From NCBI RefSeq assembly GCF_001748145.1, contig NZ_BCQA01000001.1, forward strand, positions 62,001-126,000: a stretch of 64,000 bases of DNA, in the 5' to 3' direction. Source of the DNA: Bosea sp. BIWAKO-01 (GTDB lineage: Bacteria; Pseudomonadota; Alphaproteobacteria; Rhizobiales; Beijerinckiaceae). The position numbers were made by a program, and so were the translations under genes. Below, in pieces: positions 33,419 to 42,068 of the stretch (position 1 is the first letter of the stretch; every line of letters starts with the position of its first letter). The notes under the pieces were generated by a model, which had not been told where the DNA came from, searched no databases, and was given only the letters and a program-made list of their open reading frames with translations.

Positions 33419-34618
33419 TTACAGGCTGGAACGGCGAACGGTGAGGTCCGCGCGCTCGAAGACGGCGGGAAGCAGTTCGACGCCGAGCCCCGCCCCTTCC
33501 ATCGGCAGGACATAACCGTCCTTGATCACCGGCATGGTGTCGACGAGCTCCTTGTACCAGCCGGTATAGAAGGCGCGCACCGATTCCTGGATCAGCGTGT
33601 TGGGCTGGCTGAAGGAGGCATGGATCGCGGCGATGAAGCCGACCGGGCCGATGCAGTCATGGGGGGCGAAGGGGCGGTGATAGGTCTCCGCCATGGCGGC
33701 GATCTTGCGACCTTCGGTCAGCCCGCCGGTCCAGCACAGGTCGGCCATGACGATGTGCATGGCGTCGCGGTCGAGCATGTCCTTGTAGGGAAACCGCGAG
33801 CCCAGCGTCTCGCTGGCGCAGACCGAGACCGTGGTCGAACGGGCGTATTCGGCCAGGGCCTGCGGCGAGTTCATCCGGATCGGATCCTCGTACCAGGTCG
33901 GGCTGTAGGGTTCGAGAGCGCGGGCGATCTTGATCGCGGTCGGCAGGTTCCAGAGGGAATGGAACTCGACCATGATCTCCATCTTGTCGCCGACCGCCTT
34001 GCGGATCTTCTCGAAGGGCTCGATCGCCTTCCGCATCTGGTCAGGCGTGATGAAAAGCCCCTGATTTTCGATCGCTGGCGGGTCGAACGGCCAGATCTTC
34101 ATGGCCGTGATGCCGCTTTCGAGCAGGCTTTCGGCGACGGCATCGGCACGGTTCATGAAGCCGTCAAGATCCTCATAGGGACCTGATGCATCCCCCAGGT
34201 TCCAGGTCGAGACCGGCTTGATGTTCTGCGAGCGGACATATTTGTACCCCGCACAGGTATTGTAGATGCGCTGCCTGTCACGACAGAGGCCGCCGAGCAT
34301 CTGGTGCACCGGCTGGCCGCAAACCTTTCCGAAGACGTCCCACAACGCGATATCGACCGCCGAGGTCGCACGCGACTCGACGCCGGTCGAGGCCTGCGCC
34401 ATCGGCAGGTTCGTCATCTCCTTGTGCAGCGCCTCGATATGCAGCGGGTTCTTGCCGAGCAGCCGCATGGCGAGCGTGTCGTGCAGATGCGCCTCGACGG
34501 CCCCTGCCCCATAAAAGGTCTCGCCGAGACCGATGATGCCCGCATCGGTATGGACGCGAACCCACAGGACATTGGCGAATTCTTCGGTCCGCAACGTCTC
34601 GATGGCGGTGATCTTCAC
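33419..34618 (-). CDS. Enolase-superfamily sugar-acid dehydratase (mandelate racemase subgroup)
   Basis: A 399-residue enzyme with the capping domain (residues 1-115) and a TIM barrel. Active-site positions resemble D-galactonate dehydratase (DgoD): Lys174 in AMKIWPFD, a ligand/base pair Glu218-Phe-His220 in VEFHS, metal ligands Glu244 (WYEDPI) and Glu270 (CASET), and His320 in APHDCIGPVG. The first ligand is Glu where DgoD has Asp. The product would be a 2-keto-3-deoxy sugar acid. It is co-transcribed with the SDR gene and divergent from a GntR regulator gene. The exact acid is not determinable from sequence. Confidence 0.86.
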   Translation of the reverse strand: MKITAIETLRTEEFANVLWVRVHTDAGIIGLGETFYGAGAVEAHLHDTLAMRLLGKNPLHIEALHKEMTNLPMAQASTGVESRATSAVDIALWDVFGKVCGQPVHQMLGGLCRDRQRIYNTCAGYKYVRSQNIKPVSTWNLGDASGPYEDLDGFMNRADAVAESLLESGITAMKIWPFDPPAIENQGLFITPDQMRKAIEPFEKIRKAVGDKMEIMVEFHSLWNLPTAIKIARALEPYSPTWYEDPIRMNSPQALAEYARSTTVSVCASETLGSRFPYKDMLDRDAMHIVMADLCWTGGLTEGRKIAAMAETYHRPFAPHDCIGPVGFIAAIHASFSQPNTLIQESVRAFYTGWYKELVDTMPVIKDGYVLPMEGAGLGVELLPAVFERADLTVRRSSL

Positions 34619-34730
34619 GGCCTGCCTCCCTGGCGGCTGGCGCTCTTCACCGGGTTTCTTGCCGGGGAACGCCCTGGTTGAGTGCCGAACAGACGAGCCC
34701 GATGACGGCCCCGCCCCCTCGAAACGAGGC

Positions 34731-34773
34731 GACCATAGGAGTGCTTGTAAAATATCACAACATGTTTATGGTC
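34731..34773. promoter_or_regulatory. Nested dyads in the dehydratase-GntR divergent gap
   Basis: GACCATA (34731-34737) and TATGGTC (34767-34773) form a perfect 7-bp inverted repeat around an AT-rich core that itself contains TTGT-N8-ACAA (34745-34760). This is the only AT-rich stretch of the 205-bp divergent gap and is a good candidate operator for the FCD-GntR protein encoded at 34824. Confidence 0.5.
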
Positions 34774-34823
34774 GACGCCAAGATGGATCCGTTCAACGAG
34801 TTCCACGACTGAGGAGACGGGAC

Positions 34824-35585
34824 ATGGCCAAGCGCCCAAGCCGCCCGCGGCTGGTCGCAGAGGGTGAGACGAGCGCGCCGCCACGGCGTAATCGCATCAA
34901 TCTCTTCGAACTCGCCTATCACCGGATTGAGGAACTGCTCGTCAAATGCGAGCTGGCGCCCGGCCGCTTTCTCGCCATGCAGGACCTGCAGGACCTGACC
35001 GGCTTCGGCCGCACCCCGGTGCATCATGCCGTCAACCGTCTCGCCGCCGACACGCTGATCATCATCCGCCCGCGTCATGGCCTGCAGGTCGCGCCGATCG
35101 ACCTCGCCCGTGAACGTGTGCTGCTGCATCTGCGCCGCGACATCGAGCGCTTCGTCATCCGCCTCGCGGCAGAACGGGCCGGCCCCTCGCATCGCAACCA
35201 GATGCTGCACATGGAACGCCTGCTGCGAGAGAAACGCGACGGGCTGACGCTTGCCGAGTTCAATGCGCTCGATCGCAGGATCGACCAGATGGTGCTGGCC
35301 GCCGCGGGCGAGCCGTTCCTCGAACACACGCTGCGCCCGCTGCACACCATCTTCCGGCGCATCGGCTTCATCTACCACAGCTATATGGCCGAGAAGACCA
35401 CGCTCGACGGTACGATCGATCACCATCTCGCCGTGCTGAACGCGATCGCAACCCGCCATGCCGAACGCGCAGTCGCGGCCTCCGATGCGCTGATCGAATT
35501 CGTCGACAGCATGTTCGACGAGATGGAGGCGCGCATCGACCCTTCTTTACTCGATTGCAGCGTCGAGCCCCTGCTCGGCGCCTGA
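34824..35585 (+). CDS. GntR-family transcriptional regulator, FCD subgroup
   Basis: A 253-residue regulator with a winged helix at about residues 28-95 (LAYHRIEELLVKCELAPGRF and FGRTPVHHAVNRLAADTLI) and an FCD domain. GAGGAGACGGG precedes the ATG. In the recognition helix the usual arginine-glutamate pair (PVREA) is replaced by PVHHA, which may change its DNA target. It is divergent from the dehydratase-SDR pair and followed 23 bases later by a hydroxyacid dehydrogenase gene and an amino-acid-type importer, so it probably governs both arms. Confidence 0.82.
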   Translation: MAKRPSRPRLVAEGETSAPPRRNRINLFELAYHRIEELLVKCELAPGRFLAMQDLQDLTGFGRTPVHHAVNRLAADTLIIIRPRHGLQVAPIDLARERVLLHLRRDIERFVIRLAAERAGPSHRNQMLHMERLLREKRDGLTLAEFNALDRRIDQMVLAAAGEPFLEHTLRPLHTIFRRIGFIYHSYMAEKTTLDGTIDHHLAVLNAIATRHAERAVAASDALIEFVDSMFDEMEARIDPSLLDCSVEPLLGA

Positions 35586-35608
35586 AACGCAACAGGCCAG
35601 TGGACCCC

Positions 35609-36595
35609 ATGCGCATCATCTTCCATGGCGAGAACGCCGCCTCCTTCAGCTCCGGCTTTGCCGAACTCGTCGGCCCGGGAGCCGATATTCGCATCCTGCC
35701 GGACGGGCTCGGCATCGGCGCCGACCAGCAGGCCTATGCGCAGGCCGACGTCATCATCGGCGTGAAGTTCGATGCCAGTCTGCCGATCCCGTCAGGGCTC
35801 AAGCTCTTCCACGTGCCGGGCGCCGGCTATGACGCGGTCGACCTGGCCTTGCTGCCGGCTCCCGCTAATGTCTGCAACTGCTTCGGCCACGAGCAGGCGA
35901 TCGCGGAATATGTCATGAGCGCGCTGCTCGCCCGGCATATCCCTCTGGCGGATGCCGACGCGAAGCTGCGCCGCGGCGACTGGGCCTATTGGGCCGGCTC
36001 GCCTGCGCGCGTCCATGGCGAGATCGCCGGCAAGACCATCGGCCTGCTCGGCTTCGGCCATATCGGCAAGGCGATCGCGCGGCGCGCCAAGGCCTTCGAG
36101 ATGAAGGTTCATGTCGCCAATCGCAGCGCTGTCCCGATCTCCGATCTCGTCGACCGCGCCTTCACGCTCGATCGGCTGGAGGAATTCTGGGGCTCGGCCG
36201 ACGCCATCGTGGTCTCCGTGCCGCTGACGCCGGAAACGAATGGCCTCGTCGGCGCCGCCGCCTTCGCAGCGATGCGCCGCGACGCGCTGATCTTCAATGT
36301 CGGGCGCGGCCCGACGATCGACGAGACGGCGCTGTTCGAGGCCCTGAAGGACAAGCGCATCGGCGGGGCGGTGATCGACACCTGGTATCGCTACCCGAGC
36401 GCGGCCGCTGCCAATCCGCTGCCTTCCGAGCTGCCTTTTCACGAGCTGCCGAACATCGTGATGACCCCGCATATGTCGGGCTGGACGAGCGGGACGATCT
36501 GGCGCCGCCAGCAGACCATCGCCGACAACATCAAGCGCAGCTTCGCCGGGGAACCCCTCGTCAATCTCGTACGGGAGGCGCGCCAGACTGCCTGA
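35609..36595 (+). CDS. D-isomer-specific 2-hydroxyacid dehydrogenase
   Basis: A 328-residue NAD(P)-dependent dehydrogenase of the phosphoglycerate/glyoxylate reductase family. The Rossmann motif is IGLLGFGHIGKAIARRA near residue 142; the catalytic arginine lies in FNVGRGPTIDE, and the catalytic histidine in MTPHMSGWT near residue 285. The usual ALDVFxxEP segment reads VIDTWYRYP, so the glutamate relay is unusual. It would reduce a 2-keto acid, plausibly one made by the neighbouring sugar-acid dehydratase. The ATG has only a weak ribosome-binding site and lies 23 bases after the GntR gene, with the importer following. Confidence 0.85.
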   Translation: MRIIFHGENAASFSSGFAELVGPGADIRILPDGLGIGADQQAYAQADVIIGVKFDASLPIPSGLKLFHVPGAGYDAVDLALLPAPANVCNCFGHEQAIAEYVMSALLARHIPLADADAKLRRGDWAYWAGSPARVHGEIAGKTIGLLGFGHIGKAIARRAKAFEMKVHVANRSAVPISDLVDRAFTLDRLEEFWGSADAIVVSVPLTPETNGLVGAAAFAAMRRDALIFNVGRGPTIDETALFEALKDKRIGGAVIDTWYRYPSAAAANPLPSELPFHELPNIVMTPHMSGWTSGTIWRRQQTIADNIKRSFAGEPLVNLVREARQTA

Positions 36596-36679
36596 ACGAC
36601 CACGCCTGCTCACCTCTCAACGAACCGGACGCCACGAAGCCGGTCGCCAACGAAGCAGATCGCAACAAGGAAACGCACC

Positions 36680-37483
36680 ATGAGCCTGTTCAAGAATCTC
36701 AGAATGATCGGGATGCTGTTTGCGCTGGGCGCCGGCGCGCTCGCGGCCGGTCATGCCTCGGCCCAGTCGGTCACGGATATCATCAAGCGCGGCAAGGTCC
36801 GCGTCGGCGTGCTGATCGGCGCGCCACCCTATGGCTCCGTCGACTCGCAGGGCAACGCGATCGGCTACGATGCCGACGTCACCGCCCTGATCGGCAGATA
36901 TCTCGGATTGCCCGTCGAGATCGTCCAGCTTACGCCGCCGGCCCGCATTCCTGCCCTCGAGGCCGGCAAGGTCGACTTCCTCGTCGCGACGCTGGCGCCG
37001 ACACCGGAACGCGCCAAGGCGGTGATGTTCACCATCCCCTACAGCGCCTTCCAGACCGGCATCTACGCCAAGAAGGGCACGCCTATCAAAGACTGGGCCG
37101 ATCTCAAGGGCCGCAAGGTCGGCGTCAATCGCGGCTCCAGCGTCGAGCGGGAATTCACCAATCGCGAGAAGGAGCTCAACCTCACGATCCTGCGCTTCGA
37201 GGATGACGCGACCACGATGCAGGCGCTGTTCTCCGGGCAGGTCGAAGCGATCGCCGGCCCCGACGCGCAGGCGAACGCCGCGATCAAGGCGCGCGGCGAA
37301 ACCGAGACCGAGCTCAAGTTCGTCTTCGGCATGCAGCCGAACTCGATGACCGTTCGCAAGGACGCCTATGAGCTGAAGCAGTGGCTCAACAACATGATCT
37401 ACTACATCAAGCAGAACGGCGAACTGAACGCGATCTCCGAGAAGTGGGTCGGCGGTCCGCTGCCGCCTCTGCCAACCTTCTGA
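36680..37483 (+). CDS. Amino-acid-type ABC binding protein (family 3)
   Basis: A 267-residue periplasmic protein with a signal peptide ending at ASA (about residue 28) before QSVTDIIKRG. The family 3 signature lies near residues 50-65 (GSVDSQGNAIGYDADV) followed by PARIPALEAGKVDFLVATL. It would feed the two permeases and ATPase encoded just downstream. Because the operon sits beside sugar-acid enzymes, the ligand may be an acidic compound other than an amino acid. A strong stem-loop separates it from the first permease gene. Confidence 0.88.
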   Translation: MSLFKNLRMIGMLFALGAGALAAGHASAQSVTDIIKRGKVRVGVLIGAPPYGSVDSQGNAIGYDADVTALIGRYLGLPVEIVQLTPPARIPALEAGKVDFLVATLAPTPERAKAVMFTIPYSAFQTGIYAKKGTPIKDWADLKGRKVGVNRGSSVEREFTNREKELNLTILRFEDDATTMQALFSGQVEAIAGPDAQANAAIKARGETETELKFVFGMQPNSMTVRKDAYELKQWLNNMIYYIKQNGELNAISEKWVGGPLPPLPTF

Positions 37484-37498
37484 TCCGTTTCGCATCGT

Positions 37499-37525
37499 CC
37501 CGCTGCGCAGATCCTGCGCGGCGGG
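37499..37525 (+). promoter_or_regulatory. Stem-loop between binding-protein gene and permease gene
   Basis: CCCGCTGCGCAG (37499-37510) and CTGCGCGGCGGG (37514-37525) form a 12-bp stem with one T-G wobble and an ATC loop, 15 bases after the binding-protein stop. No T run follows. Confidence 0.65.
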
Positions 37526-37550
37526 TCTCGCGCCAGACTGACGAGGGATC

Positions 37551-38246
37551 ATGTCGCTCCAGTTCGAATCCGTCCTCGCCGAAACCGACATCATCCTTGA
37601 CGGGATCATGCTGACGATCGGCCTGTCTGCCAGCGCGATCCTGCTGGGCCTGATCTTCGCGGTGCTGCTTGTCGCGCTGCGCACACTGGCGGGCCGCTGG
37701 GCCGGCATCGCCGTCGATTGTTATGTCGAGTTGATGCGCAACACACCGTTCCTGGTGCAGCTCTTCATGATATTCTTCGGCCTGCCGCTGGTCGGCATCC
37801 GCATGTCGGGCACCCAGGCCGCCCTGTTGGCCATGACGCTAAACCTTGCCGCCTATGCGACGGAGATCATCCGCGCCGGCGTCGACTCCATTCACAAATC
37901 GCAGCTCGAGGCCGGCCTTTCGCTCGCGCTCAGCAAGCGCCAGGTCTTCCAGTACGTCGTGCTGCAACCGGCCTTCGCCCGGGTCTGGCCGGCGCTGTCG
38001 AGCCAGTTCGTGCTGATGATGCTGGCATCGAGCATCTGCTCCTTCATCTCGGTGCAGGAACTCTCGGGCGCCGCGGCCATCATCGAGCAGCGGACCTTCC
38101 GCAGTTTCGAGACCTACATCATCGTCACCGTGATCTACCTGCTCCTGGCGCTGAGTCTGAAGGTCTTCCTGCTCTGGCTCGGCCAGCGGCTCTTCGCGCC
38201 GGTCTCCGGGCTCGCCCGCGTCGATGCCAAGGCGGAGGCAGCCTGA
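37551..38246 (+). CDS. Amino-acid-type ABC permease (HisM/GlnP family)
   Basis: A 231-residue inner-membrane permease of the polar amino acid group. YVELMRNTPFLVQLFMIFFG near residues 58-77 and the coupling region AGLSLALSKRQVFQYVVLQPA near residues 121-141 are diagnostic. The stop codon shares one base with the ATG of the second permease gene (TGATG), so both are translated together. ACGAGGG precedes the start. Confidence 0.9.
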   Translation: MSLQFESVLAETDIILDGIMLTIGLSASAILLGLIFAVLLVALRTLAGRWAGIAVDCYVELMRNTPFLVQLFMIFFGLPLVGIRMSGTQAALLAMTLNLAAYATEIIRAGVDSIHKSQLEAGLSLALSKRQVFQYVVLQPAFARVWPALSSQFVLMMLASSICSFISVQELSGAAAIIEQRTFRSFETYIIVTVIYLLLALSLKVFLLWLGQRLFAPVSGLARVDAKAEAA

Positions 38247-38899
38247 TGACAACATTCGGCCTCCCCGAAGCGCTTTTCATCCTGCGCGCCGCCGGCTGGA
38301 CGCTGGTGCTGACCAGCGTCGCCTTCATCCTCGGCGGGCTGATCGGCGGCGTCTTCGCGATCATGCGGCTCTCGCAGGTCGCCGCGCTGCGCCGCTTCGC
38401 CGCCGGCTACATCCTGGTCGTCCAGTCGATCCCGGTGCTGATGGTTCTGTTCATGAGCTATTACGGGCTCTCGGCGATGGGCGTAGAACTGCCGCCCTTC
38501 CTGGCGGCTGCTGCCTCGCTCTCGATCTATGTCTCGGCCTATCTGGCCGAGATCTGGCGCGGCTCGATCCAGTCCGTCCCCTTCCAGCAATGGGAGGCCT
38601 CGGCCTCGCTCGCGCTGACGCGCGGCCAGCAGTACCGCTACATCATCCTGCCGCAGGCGATCCGCATCTCGCTGCCGCCCACCGTCGGCTTTCTCGTCCA
38701 GCTCGTGAAGAACACCTCGATCGTCTCGGTCGTCGGCTTCGTCGAACTCTCGCGCGCCGGCCAGCTCGTCAACAACGCGACCTTCCAGCCTTTCCAGATC
38801 TTCACGCTGGTCGCGCTGATCTATTTCGCGATCTGCTTCCCCTTGTCCCGGCTCAGCCGCCATCTCGAACAGGTGATGAATGCCAGCCGTTCTCATTGA
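38246..38899 (+). CDS. Amino-acid-type ABC permease (HisM/GlnP family)
   Basis: A 217-residue second permease of the importer. Landmarks are VVQSIPVLMVLFMSYYG near residues 60-76 and the loop EASASLALTRGQQYRYIILPQA near 115-136, followed by VKNTSIVSVVG. Its last 20 bases overlap the ATPase gene, so the whole permease-permease-ATPase set is tightly coupled. Both permease genes lack any gap to each other, in contrast with the hairpin-bearing gap after the binding-protein gene. Confidence 0.9.
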   Translation: MTTFGLPEALFILRAAGWTLVLTSVAFILGGLIGGVFAIMRLSQVAALRRFAAGYILVVQSIPVLMVLFMSYYGLSAMGVELPPFLAAAASLSIYVSAYLAEIWRGSIQSVPFQQWEASASLALTRGQQYRYIILPQAIRISLPPTVGFLVQLVKNTSIVSVVGFVELSRAGQLVNNATFQPFQIFTLVALIYFAICFPLSRLSRHLEQVMNASRSH

Positions 38900-39611
38900 C
38901 GACGTCCACAAGCGCTTCGGCAATCTCGAGGTCCTCAAGGGCGTCTCCCTCACCGTCGAACCCGGGCAGGTCGTCGCCCTGATCGGCCGCTCCGGCTCGG
39001 GCAAGAGCACGCTGCTGCGCTGTATCAACGGGCTGGAGGCGATCCAGTCCGGCCGCATCGAGGTCGCCGGACATGTCGTCGACCAGGATCCGAAACACTT
39101 GCGCGAATTGCGCAAGGATGTCGGCATCGTCTTCCAGAGCTACAACCTGTTCCCGCACCTGACCGTCTCCCAGAACATCATGCTCTCGCCGCGGATCACG
39201 CAGAATGTGCCCCAGGCGCAGGCCGAGACACTGGCGCGCGAGGTGCTCACGCAAGTCGGCCTGTCCGAGAAATTCGACAGCTATCCCGACAATCTCTCCG
39301 GGGGGCAGCAGCAGCGCGTCGCCATCGCCCGTTCGCTTGCGATGCGGCCGAAGGTGATGCTGTTCGACGAGGTGACCTCCGCGCTCGATCCGGAACTGAC
39401 CGGCGAGGTTCTGCTGGTGATGGAAAAGCTCGCCAAGGGCGGCATGACCATGCTGCTCGTCACCCATGAGATGAACTTCGCCCGCAACGTCGCCAGCACG
39501 ACGATCTTCATGCATCAGGGCAAGATCTGGGAGAGCGGGCCGTCACGGGAGCTCTTCTCCAACCCGCAGACGCCGGAGCTGCGCAACTTCGTCAGCGCCG
39601 GCGCGCATTGA
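38880..39611 (+). CDS. Amino-acid-type ABC ATPase (GlnQ/HisP family)
   Basis: A 243-residue ATPase with Walker A GRSGSGKST (about residues 36-44), Q-loop IVFQSYNLFPHL, signature LSGGQQQR, Walker B VMLFDEVTSALD and switch VTHEMNFARN. The Walker A starts GRS where GlnQ/HisP proteins have GPS, and the D-loop region is DEVTS rather than DEPTS; both variants occur in the family. It starts inside the preceding permease gene with AGGTG just upstream, and ends the operon. Confidence 0.92.
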   Translation: MPAVLIDDVHKRFGNLEVLKGVSLTVEPGQVVALIGRSGSGKSTLLRCINGLEAIQSGRIEVAGHVVDQDPKHLRELRKDVGIVFQSYNLFPHLTVSQNIMLSPRITQNVPQAQAETLAREVLTQVGLSEKFDSYPDNLSGGQQQRVAIARSLAMRPKVMLFDEVTSALDPELTGEVLLVMEKLAKGGMTMLLVTHEMNFARNVASTTIFMHQGKIWESGPSRELFSNPQTPELRNFVSAGAH

Positions 39612-39612
39612 C

Positions 39613-39649
39613 GGCCTTGGCCCCACAGCTTGCGGAAGGGGCCATGGCC
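39613..39649. terminator. Inverted repeat between convergent genes
   Basis: GGCCTTGGCCCC (39613-39624) and GGGGCCATGGCC (39638-39649) pair over 12 positions with one mismatch, right after the ATPase stop and before the end of the minus-strand dehydratase gene. No T run is seen on either strand, so termination may be weak or Rho-assisted. Confidence 0.45.
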
Positions 39650-39715
39650 GGACCTGGTCGCTGCCGGAGGAAAAGCCTGCTTGCCGCAGATAGGCCTGGG
39701 AGATGACGCCTCGCA

Positions 39716-40939
39716 TCAAGCGAATCGACCAGCCGCTCCTCGATCTTTCCAGTCCTCGTCCGGCGGTGGGCCCCAGTCCTTCAGGACGCAGCTATAGACG
39801 GCGCTCGCCTCGAAAGGATAGCGCGCCTCCATCTCCGGCGTCAGGGTCAGGCCGAGGCCGGGCGCGGTCGGGAGCAGCAGCCGGCCGTTGTCGATCCGGC
39901 CCTGATCACCGATCATCTCCCGGCCGAGCGGGAAATCGAGCATGGGGAATTCCACCAGCTTGCCGCCGCCGGCAAAGGCGGCGTGGTAATTCGTCATGAT
40001 CGCGGCTGCTCCGCCCCAGGCATGCACGACGACTTCGACCGGGAGCTCGTCCGCGGCGGCAAAAATCTCCATCACCGCGCTGAGACCGCCGATCACCGAG
40101 GCGTCGGGCTGGACGAAGGCATAGGCGCCGGCGCGCATGCGCTCGATCATCTCCTTCGGCGTCGTGATGATCTCGCCGCCGCAGACCGGCACGTCGATGC
40201 GCCGGCGCAGCTCGCGGAAGGCCTCGGGGCTGTCGGGGCCGACGGCCTCTTCAAGGAACAGCATGCGCTCGGCCGTCCCCGCATGCACCGCCTCGACGAA
40301 GGCGACGACGTCATCCACCGGCTGCGGCGGATCGGCCAGGTTCTGGCACATGTCGACGCCGACCCTTATGCCGCGCCTGGCCGCTTCCTCCAGCACCCAG
40401 ACGGTCCGCCAGATATCAGCCTTGAGCGAGCGGATCTTGTAGATCTTGATGCCCTTCGCGCTTAGCAGGTCGAACTCGCGAATGAACTGGTGCTTCGCGT
40501 CGCAGCAGCCGCCACTGCCATAGATCTGGATGGCATCGCACCTGGCGCCACCGAGCAGCTCATGCACCGGCAGGCCGAGGCTCTTGCCCCTGGCGTCCTG
40601 CAAGGCGGCCTCGAAGGCGCTGATGACATGGCGCGCCGCGCCCTGGAGCGACCAGTAATCGCAGAGCGAACGCAGGTCCCTGACCCGGCGTGGAATGTCG
40701 AAGCCATCCTTGCCCAGCATCAGCGGCGTGCAGAGATCGACGATAGCCTGGAAGACCAGCGGCGCGAACACGGCGATATAGCCTTCGCCGAGGCCGGTCA
40801 CGCCATTGTCCAGCGTGACCTCGACCATGCCGATCGTGCGCTTCGGCCCGTTCGGGAAACAGGCCCTGATCTCGCGCTCATCGGCATCGGCATAGGGCGA
40901 ACTGAGCAGGACGCAGCGAACCCCGGTGATCTCAGGCAT
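39716..40939 (-). CDS. Enolase-superfamily enzyme, mandelate racemase subgroup (probable acid-sugar dehydratase)
   Basis: A 407-residue protein with capping domain and TIM barrel. Active-site positions are Lys168-Ile-Arg170 in IKIYKIR, metal ligands Asp196 (VGVDMCQN), Glu230/231 (MLFLEEAVG) and Glu256 (VCGGEI), and a histidine at 306 (VHAWGGAA). It differs from the dehydratase at 33419 in nearly every motif, so the two act on different substrates. The KxR pair in place of KxK suggests a racemase or dehydratase outside the muconate group. It lies 41 bases downstream of a DapA-type gene on the same strand, a pairing typical of acid-sugar breakdown. Confidence 0.85.
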   Translation of the reverse strand: MPEITGVRCVLLSSPYADADEREIRACFPNGPKRTIGMVEVTLDNGVTGLGEGYIAVFAPLVFQAIVDLCTPLMLGKDGFDIPRRVRDLRSLCDYWSLQGAARHVISAFEAALQDARGKSLGLPVHELLGGARCDAIQIYGSGGCCDAKHQFIREFDLLSAKGIKIYKIRSLKADIWRTVWVLEEAARRGIRVGVDMCQNLADPPQPVDDVVAFVEAVHAGTAERMLFLEEAVGPDSPEAFRELRRRIDVPVCGGEIITTPKEMIERMRAGAYAFVQPDASVIGGLSAVMEIFAAADELPVEVVVHAWGGAAAIMTNYHAAFAGGGKLVEFPMLDFPLGREMIGDQGRIDNGRLLLPTAPGLGLTLTPEMEARYPFEASAVYSCVLKDWGPPPDEDWKDRGAAGRFA

Positions 40940-40980
40940 GGCACTCCCTCGCTTCGGTACCGGTCAGGGCATGGTGGGGT

Positions 40981-41934
40981 TCAGCGCGCGTCCATGATCT
41001 CGGGCATCATGCGCCGGGCGATCGGCCTCAGCCGCTCCGCCTCGGCCGCATCGATCCAGCGATAGGGCCGGCGCAGGCGCGGGCCGACGGGGGCCCAATT
41101 GCCGATGGCGGCGAGCAGCTTGTCGAGCGCGGCGTTGGAATAGCCATGGTCGCGCCGGAACGGCAGGATATGGGCGTCCATGAAAGCGCAGATGCGCTGC
41201 TCGATCTCGCGGGCGCCCCCGATATCGCTCAGCATCATCTCGGTCCAGGCTTGCGCTCCGCGCGGGCTGAGGCAGGCGACATTCGAGAAAGCGCCGGCAG
41301 CGACGCCGGCCTCGACGCCGGTCGCAAGATGGTGGCCGGGCAGGTAGAGCGCCCAATCGTCCAGATGCGTCTGCGCCTCGGCGTACCAGGCCGCATCGCC
41401 ATCGGCGAGCTTGATGCCGACGACCTGCGGCACCTGCGTCAGAACGGCCGCGAGCGTGGCCGGCGACAGGACACGCTTCGCATGCGGCGGGTTGTAGAGC
41501 ACGAGCTTGATGTCTCCAGCGACCTCGGCGGCCATCTGCAGGAAGTCCACCGCTTCGGGATCGCTGACCGGCCACCAATCCGGCAAGATCACCTGGATTC
41601 CGTCCGGCGCATGCGCCGCGGCGCGTCTCAGCCGCTCAAGCGCGACGCTCGGATCGGGCTGGCAGGCGCCAATCACGAAGGGCATGTTCGCGCGGCTGCA
41701 GCGCTCGGCCAGCACGCGCTGGATCGCGTCGAACTCGGCCTCGGTCTGGTTGTGGCATTCCCCGGCCGTGCCATTCGAATAGATGCCGTCGACCCTGGCG
41801 GCGATCAGAACATCGATCTCGTCGGCGAGCCGCGACAGATCGATCCGCCCATCGGGCTCGATCGGCAGCAGCAAGGTCGCCCAGTTGCCGCGGAGCGAGC
41901 CCCACCTGCCCGGCCGGTCGAGCTTTCCCGCCAT
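40981..41934 (-). CDS. DapA-family aldolase/dehydratase
   Basis: A 317-residue class I aldolase-fold protein of the dihydrodipicolinate synthase / N-acetylneuraminate lyase family. The Schiff-base lysine is Lys175 in VVGIKLADGD and the conserved tyrosine Tyr147 in LVLYNPP; the usual GIKxATG is altered to GIKLADG. The N-terminal GTAGEC corresponds to the GTTGE motif. True lysine synthesis is unlikely for a gene in an enolase operon; a keto-deoxy sugar-acid aldolase or dehydratase is more probable. It starts divergently from a GntR regulator gene. Confidence 0.86.
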   Translation of the reverse strand: MAGKLDRPGRWGSLRGNWATLLLPIEPDGRIDLSRLADEIDVLIAARVDGIYSNGTAGECHNQTEAEFDAIQRVLAERCSRANMPFVIGACQPDPSVALERLRRAAAHAPDGIQVILPDWWPVSDPEAVDFLQMAAEVAGDIKLVLYNPPHAKRVLSPATLAAVLTQVPQVVGIKLADGDAAWYAEAQTHLDDWALYLPGHHLATGVEAGVAAGAFSNVACLSPRGAQAWTEMMLSDIGGAREIEQRICAFMDAHILPFRRDHGYSNAALDKLLAAIGNWAPVGPRLRRPYRWIDAAEAERLRPIARRMMPEIMDAR

Positions 41935-41956
41935 CGTCGCATCCCCTCAAGTCGTC

Positions 41957-42000
41957 TTGTTGACTTCACGGATATCCTACAAGTAGATATCGCTCAACAA
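41957..42000. promoter_or_regulatory. Nested repeats in the DapA-GntR divergent gap
   Basis: TTGTTGA (41957-41963) and TCAACAA (41994-42000) are a perfect 7-bp inverted repeat. Between them lie two GATATC palindromes (41971-41976 and 41986-41991) and CTAC-AA-GTAG (41977-41986). This cluster in a 134-bp gap is a strong candidate operator for the adjacent GntR protein. Confidence 0.55.
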
Positions 42001-42068
42001 CCGGATGGAAGCCCGGCTGCGCTCTCGGGCGCGGCGTGGGTTACCCGCCACAGGAGAGGTCGAAGGCC

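Noticed and set aside
34768..34812. 14-codon ORF before the GntR gene
   Set aside because: It has no ribosome-binding site, overlaps the candidate operator and shows no coupling to the GntR start 11 bases later.
40981..41934. DapA of lysine biosynthesis
   Set aside because: The gene is in an operon with an enolase-superfamily enzyme, divergent from an FCD-GntR regulator, and has an altered GIKLADG Schiff-base motif.
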